This document shows, piece by piece, positions 1 to 64,000 of a DNA stretch of 64,000 nucleotides; within the stretch, counting starts at the first letter, position 1; each line of letters starts with the position of its first letter. The notes below the pieces were generated by a model. That model ran no database searches and was not told the origin of the DNA. It saw only the letters and a program-made list of their open reading frames with translations. The stretch comes from Amorphochlora amoebiformis (taxonomy: Eukaryota > Cercozoa > Chlorarachniophyceae). Location of the stretch: the NCBI GenBank assembly GCA_054601695.1, contig BAAHQB010000052.1, positions 248,001-312,000 on the forward strand. The letters run 5' to 3'. A program made the position numbers and the translations under genes.

Positions 1-45
1 GTTTGTATATATAGTATGCATGTATATTTTATAAATCACTCTTAC

Positions 46-15681
<15,636 letters not shown>

Positions 15682-15810
15682 CTCACTCTGGCCGGAAGTT
15701 GGCCCGGAACTCGACAGGCACGCTGAATGCCATTCTCTCTGACATTCACCGATTTTATCAGGACTCCCGGGATTCAGCTTTTCGGATTCCAAAAATCTGG
15801 GCTCCGTGAT
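15682..15810. promoter_or_regulatory. Short divergent promoter between genes B and A
   Basis: The chosen starts of gene B (minus) and gene A (plus) are only about 130 bp apart, so one short region must serve both. The minus frame stays open up to 15,792, so gene B could start further upstream and the gap could be nearer 20 bp. No TATA-like box is evident, and this gene start, unlike the introns, is free of (TA)n. Confidence 0.4.
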
Positions 15811-24100
<8,290 letters not shown>

Positions 24101-24575
24101 CCCTAGGCTATTCTTCCACTCCTTCTAGTAATCCATCCGATGGCAAACTTATAGATAGATTAACGACTGGACAGCAGCCGTTCTACAAATTTACAGAATA
24201 TGATTCTATGAACACTTTGAATACGACAATCAACTGTGATGGTACTCCTTAAGTGACATTAATAAGTGCCAGGTGACTAGCTACGCGACTGATCATGTCA
24301 TAAAATGATACTGCTGGAACAATCTCTAAAATCTGGGACTAGTTCTAGTAGTGGGAGTATCAGCCTATACTAGTATCTACTTAGATCTAGACACTTCATC
24401 TAGATCATGGGATAGACGTAAATTGAACTAGTTTGTCGCATAACGAATGTATGGTCATAACACATGGAGTTACTACTGACTCCAGAGACTCTAGAGACTA
24501 GCAATTGCGATTTTCCTTTAGAACAAGTCTTAGAATTCTCCTTATTAATAAATTGCTGCTGTCATGTTGGACGGA
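24101..24575. other. Convergent intergenic spacer between gene A and PPCS
   Basis: This spacer of about 475 bp lies between the TGA of gene A and the TGA of PPCS. It is mixed-sequence, free of microsatellite and telomere repeat, and somewhat AT-rich with several CTAGT words. I see no open frame, RNA gene or clear poly(A) signal pair that I would defend. Confidence 0.5.
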
Positions 24576-33285
<8,710 letters not shown>

Positions 33286-33446
33286 CTTTCTGTCCCCGGG
33301 AGTATTCGGGATTACATCGAATCCCGCCGAATACCGGGGTTGACAGCTAGAAGCCCGGCATGGAGTCGACCTTGGAAAAAGGAGTGCGTCCAGCACCTCT
33401 GTGTGATAATTTCGTGACCTAAAGGCAATCCCTTTCAGAATTCCCG
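33286..33446. promoter_or_regulatory. Divergent promoter between PPCS and the cyclin gene
   Basis: 161 bp separate the two start codons. The stretch is free of microsatellite and holds an imperfect hairpin (ATTCGGGATT at about 33,302-33,311 facing AATCCCGCCGAAT at about 33,318-33,330). Shared control of both genes is inferred from the spacing only. Confidence 0.45.
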
Positions 33447-34727
33447 ATGAAGGGCAGTTATCGCTCCAAATTCGGGCTTTTGACCCGCGAGGAGCTTCGG
33501 AACTCGCCCTCACGCCAGCACGGCATCAGCTTCCAGAACGAGTGTGTCTTGAGAATGGACGCAATAAAGTGGATCTCGAAGGCCGGAGAGTCCTTAAAGA
33601 TGTAAGATGTTTGATGTTTTGCAGGTGGAAAATAAGGACTGATTCGGTGTTGTACAGGGAGCAAATGTCCATCGCAACTGCTTCAGTGTACTTTCACCGA
33701 CTCTATTGCAGATATTCCTTCAAGGATTACGACAGAGAGGTGCGTTTGCTCCTCACAAATTTATACATTAATTATAGCTCCCTTCCATGGTTCCCTCTCA
33801 GCTTGTGGCTTGTACCTGCTTGTTCCTGGCTGGGAAGACTGAGGAAACACGAAAAAAGCTGGATGATGTTGTGGACCACTTTAACTACGTGATTCACTGT
33901 CGCGTGAAAGGGAAGACCAAGAGGCCCTCGAAATCCAGTCAGGTACTTTCCCATTGTTAGCTCCAGCAGATTGAAGTGAGATTTTTGCACAATTGAAAGC
34001 ACGCGATGTGTTGATGCGTTGGATACTCAGGAATTCAAGCAGTTTCGAGCCAAGGTGATCGAGATGGAAGCTGTCCTCATGGAAGCGCTGGAGTTCAAAT
34101 TCTACGTAGCCCACCCCTACCCGCTGCTAATATCAAACTTGAGGAAGCTGTTTCCCGATAAGGATGGGGTCCACGGAAAAGGTGGTTGGTTTTCGGATCT
34201 GGATGGGTGTGTTCGGGGCTAGCTGGTTTTGATGTGAAACTCAGAAATCTGTGAGACTGCGTGGAAATTAGTAATTCTAGTGATATTATGGTTCTGTTTG
34301 GTTTCAGATCTCGGCGGCCAAAAGGGCCTCGCACAGCTCGCCTGGTTCTTCGTCAACGACAGCTTGCGCACGACTCTCTGCCTAACCCACCCCCCTCAGA
34401 AGATCGCGCTCGCGGCGATTTACCTCGCTCTCAAGAACAAAAGATTCGACTATGATAAGGAGTTCAAGCGTGAAGGCAAGCCGTGGTGCGAGGTGAGGAG
34501 GACTCTAATAGCTTGGGTTTCCCGATACTGATTGCGTGATGGTTGTGTTAGGATTTCAACTCGTCGGAAAATGAAGTTAAAGGTGCGTTGTCCTTAACTG
34601 CAGACACCCATTTATCTTGACCTGGAGCCAGAAATAGCACGCACGCATGCACACATATCTGTACTGTAATTCACATGTAATATCTATAATATTATATATA
34701 ATAATACAAAAATGTAGACATATAAAC

Positions 34728-34770
<43 letters not shown>

Positions 34771-34929
34771 ATATATAGACATAGATATATATTACATACA
34801 TGCGTATCTACACAGATAATATTACATATATATACATGTATACATACATACATATACATACATACATATATGCTGCATATCTATATATCTAATGGGTAGT
34901 ATGTATCATTGGTACAGACACATACCCAC

Positions 34930-34969
<40 letters not shown>

Positions 34970-34980
34970 TTGTGTGTGTG

Positions 34981-35032
<52 letters not shown>

Positions 35033-35352
35033 CATTAATACATTTTATATATTGGCATATGTATGCACAAACCAATTGCGCTCAAATAACATTGGTATCC
35101 CTAGGCATTGCTGAGAGCATACTGGATGCCTACTCCAAAGAGCAAAAAGCAAGAGAGAGTAAGACTGTACCTGGTTATGTAATTTTGGCGTATGCACTAA
35201 TTGCTACATGTTTATATTGTTAATTATACTTAGTGTATATTCATGAACATAAGAATTATGTATGAGAACATATACTTTTTATACATATATATTATACATA
35301 CATATATATATATATATATATTATAATATGTATATATAATATACGTAATACT

Positions 35353-35395
<43 letters not shown>

Positions 35396-36260
35396 GTATA
35401 TATGTGATGTATACAAGAATGTATCTACTGCAGAGAGAGCATGCTTAGTGGTCATGCAATATCAACATGGGGTTTACGAGGGTTTCCGCGGCCGAGAGCA
35501 TACATACTGGCAAATGTAAATAAGTGTTCGGAAGATTGTGACAATGAGTCGGTAGTCGAAAATGTGTCGCTAGTCGAAAATGTGTCGCTAGTCGAAAATG
35601 TGTCGCTAGTCGAAAAAGCTTTAAACTCCCCGACCCCTCCCAGCCCACAAGCCCAAGAAGAAAGTCAAGCTCACACCCGAGGAGTTGGAGATCTACAAGA
35701 AGCTCAGTTCAGATGAGAAGAGAGACTTCTTGATCAGGATCCAAAGGAAGAACGAGGACCGCAAGAAGGAGTATGCCAAGAGGAAGCATCATCATCACCA
35801 CCAACGCCAGCCCATCAAACGCCACAAGCCCTCGCGAACCTCTTCACAAACCGCTGGTGCTGGCCTTGGCACCTCATCCACAAGACCTGCCGGTTCTACG
35901 GCGTCGCTTCAGCTCTCCAAACCCCCCCCTTCAATCCCTAAATCACCAAGATCACATTCAAATCACCAGCCACCAACACAACCAATGCACAATACTATAA
36001 ACCCTTCCGCTGCCACCAACCACACCACCGACCAGAAACAAAACGGTATCCCGCCATCATCAAACTACACTGGTGTCCCAACACACACCTCCGGACCCAT
36101 ACCACCCACCGAAAATAAAAATTCCATTCCATTAACCTCCACAAACTCGGCGACAGCTAAACCGATTGCCAAGCCCAGCGAGAGCACGGGCGGCCATGTA
36201 GATAGAAACGGAAAGTCGGGGCCCTCTGCGAGCGAAGCGAAGGCTGTTTCGGTCGATTAG
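33447..36260 (+). CDS. Cyclin T/K-like transcription cyclin, 8 exons, 482 aa
   Basis: Exons: 33447-33601, 33625-33739, 33802-33942, 34031-34181, 34308-34492, 34552-34582, 35105-35158, 35644-36260. All are GT-AG with agreeing phases; total 1,449 nt. The protein starts [20 protein letters not shown] followed by PSRQHGI, the usual N-terminal signature of cyclins T, K and L. First cyclin box: [18 protein letters not shown] and [16 protein letters not shown], then [20 protein letters not shown]. Second box: [20 protein letters not shown] and [14 protein letters not shown]. The C-terminal region is KKK-rich, with [18 protein letters not shown], a run of five His, then a Ser/Pro/Thr/Asn-rich tail. 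Such cyclins partner CDK9/CDK12-like kinases that phosphorylate the RNA polymerase II tail. The His-rich region resembles cyclin T; K versus T is not settled. Introns are 23-522 bp at the 5' end, and intron 6 contains (TA)n and (TG)n. Confidence 0.93.
35534..35615 (+). repeat. 18-bp tandem repeat in the last cyclin intron
   Basis: About four copies of a GTCGCTAGTCGAAAATGT unit lie just upstream of the last exon. The unit is a multiple of 3 and stays open on the plus strand (VENVSL), but phase and splice signals place it in the intron between 35,158 and 35,644. Confidence 0.8.
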
Positions 36261-36652
36261 TTTCGAATTCAATGAGCAAGAATGTTAAAATGAGCAACCG
36301 TTATGCTTAGTATAATCTAGATAATGATACCGAGTCTATCACATGTCATGATTACTAGTAGTTAACAGCAACATAAATTAATACTACTAGTACTAGTAGT
36401 ACTACCCGTGGCACAAGAACGACCGACCCGCAGACTACTAGACTAGACACTGGCTAGACTGGTAGCACTGGGTCGATATATCTATCTAGCTATTACTATA
36501 TTGAATTCTGTCTGAGCATAATTCAATATAGTAATAGCTAGATAGACCCAGTGCTACCAGTGTCTAGTCTAGTAGTGTGTGGGTCGGTCGTTCTTGTGCC
36601 ACGGGTAGTACTAGTACTTGATTTTAATTGATACATCACTGACGATGCCGCC
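36261..36652. other. Convergent spacer between the cyclin gene and gene C
   Basis: Apart from the fold-back repeat at 36,389-36,620, this spacer holds about 130 bp of ordinary AT-rich sequence after the cyclin stop and about 30 bp before the gene C stop. No other gene is seen. Confidence 0.6.
36389..36620. repeat. Fold-back inverted repeat (about 110-bp arms, 12-bp loop)
   Basis: Left arm 36,389-36,507 and right arm 36,520-36,620 are near-perfect reverse complements, e.g. CCCGTGGCACAAGAACGACC on the left against its complement on the right, and TAGCTATTACTATATTGAAT next to the loop. The left arm has two small extra pieces (about 9 and 7 bp). It lies between the convergent ends of the cyclin gene and gene C. 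No terminal gene or target-site duplication is visible. It may be a fold-back/MITE-type element, or a hairpin transcript if read through. Confidence 0.85.
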
Positions 36653-62533
<25,881 letters not shown>

Positions 62534-62612
62534 CTAGTGTTGGGCTTAGGCTTAGGGGGCTTAGGATTAGGATTAGGATTAGGATTAGGCTTGCAAGGGA
62601 AGGGGTTAGGAC

Positions 62613-62662
<50 letters not shown>

Positions 62663-62793
62663 ATATATATATATATATATATAATTTACTTGTCAGTATA
62701 ATAGAAAGAAAATCACCTGTAGCAATGTTATATACATATATATATATGTATGTATAGATATATGTGTATGTATGTATGTATATATATATATAT

Positions 62794-62830
<37 letters not shown>

Positions 62831-62848
62831 AGATATATGTATATTATG

Positions 62849-62932
<84 letters not shown>

Positions 62933-63094
62933 AGACTGGCAGAGGGAGAGCGGGGGAAGAGTAGATAGTAAGCTTGATTTAAGGTTAGGATTAGGTTAGG
63001 GTTAGGGTTAGGGTTCGGTTAGGGTTAGGGTTAGGGTGAGGGCTAGGGATAGTGCTATACACACATGCACAGAGAGAAAGAGAGATTAGGTAAT

Positions 63095-63175
<81 letters not shown>

Positions 63176-63374
63176 TATAGTAAGCTTAAGAATAGGATTG
63201 GAGGCTCAGGTTAGGGTTAGGGTTAGGGTTAGGATTTAGAAGGCTGGGGTTAGGATTAGGGTTGGGGTTAGGGTTAGGGTTAGGGTTGGGGTTAGGGTTA
63301 GGGTTACGATAATGGGAGTTCGTGACCAGTCCAAAAACACACCGTTATTGCCTCTATATGTGTACAATATATAT

Positions 63375-63415
<41 letters not shown>

Positions 63416-63444
63416 AGTATGCAATATACACGGTAATATATGTA

Positions 63445-63522
<78 letters not shown>

Positions 63523-63619
63523 GTATATATACATATAAGAGAGAAAGAGAGGAAAAAAAGAGAGAGAATTCGTTCAGGAGAGAGGAAAGAGAGGAAGAGA
63601 AGATAAGAGAGAGAGGAAA

Positions 63620-63650
<31 letters not shown>

Positions 63651-63669
63651 AAGAGAGAGAAAGGGAGAA

Positions 63670-63701
<32 letters not shown>

Positions 63702-63752
63702 GAGAAAGAGAGAGAGAGAGGAGAAAGAGAGAGAGAAAGGAAAGATACGTAA

Positions 63753-63795
<43 letters not shown>

Positions 63796-63801
63796 TGCAT
63801 G

Positions 63802-63847
<46 letters not shown>

Positions 63848-64000
63848 GACATATATATATATATATAGACGAAGAGAGAGTGAGAGAGAGAGAGAGAGAG
63901 TCGATTCGAGTCGAGTCGAGAGAATAAAGCTCGAGAGAGAGGAGAGGAGAGGAGTGGAGAAGAGAGTATATCAAGTGGGAAAATTGGAAATGTCTCTCGA
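62534..64000. other. Upstream part of gene C or intergenic; exons unresolved
   Basis: Two islands look exon-like on the minus strand. One, about 62,700-62,728 (GDFLSIILT), does not fit the phase of the next exon. The other, about 63,311-63,351, is flanked by TATAG and GTAACC and is open in two frames. The rest is TA repeat, telomere repeat (62,985-63,050; 63,205-63,308) and GA-rich tract. Confidence 0.4.
63536..63745 (+). repeat. GA-rich tract
   Basis: Purine tract of GAGA/GAAAGA type; a shorter one with a GTCGA break lies at 63,870-63,965. Confidence 0.93.

Overview
This window is nuclear DNA from a eukaryote, probably a unicellular alga or other protist; I cannot name the species. Three things support this: spliced genes with GT-AG introns, eukaryote-type proteins (phosphopantothenoylcysteine ligase, a transcription-type cyclin) and very many vertebrate-type telomere repeats (TTAGGG). 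Most bases are (TA)n microsatellite with (TG)n edges. The long Tyr/Ile open frames these produce are not genes. The genes lie in the short islands between TA tracts. Most islands begin after an AG and end before a GT, and when read in order their reading phases fit together.

Layout, left to right. (1) Gene B, minus strand, starts near 15,681 and runs off the left edge; it encodes a charged coiled-coil protein in at least 24 small exons. (2) Gene A, plus strand, 15,811 to about 24,100, starts about 130 bp from gene B; it has a SAM-like domain followed by a long acidic linker. (3) PPCS, minus strand, 33,285 to 24,576: 14 exons joining in phase into 344 codons. It is convergent with gene A and divergent from the cyclin (161 bp gap). 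(4) A cyclin T/K-like gene, plus strand, 33,447-36,260: 8 exons, 482 aa, with a His-rich tail. (5) A 36,389-36,620 fold-back inverted repeat. (6) Gene C, minus strand, from at least 62,533 down to 36,653: 39 exons joining in phase into at least 964 aa, with degenerate EF-hand-like segments, a Pro-rich exon and two low-complexity repeat exons, family unrecognised.

Introns hold (TA)n, blocks of interstitial telomere repeat, GA/CT tracts, a poly(T) run of about 270 bp and a probable tRNA-derived SINE. Two patterns stand out. First, telomere repeats occur almost only in minus-strand genes, mostly in the orientation that gives CCCUAA in the pre-mRNA, and often touch the splice sites, where they could supply both the branch-point motif (CUAAC) and the pyrimidine tract. 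Second, at about a dozen places the edge of an exon with its splice site is repeated once or twice as a decayed copy beyond a (TA)n tract ('exon echoes').

The housekeeping genes point to coenzyme A synthesis and transcription elongation control. Nothing shows that the five genes act together. All exon models come from reading by eye for splice sites, phase and protein sense, with no transcript data.
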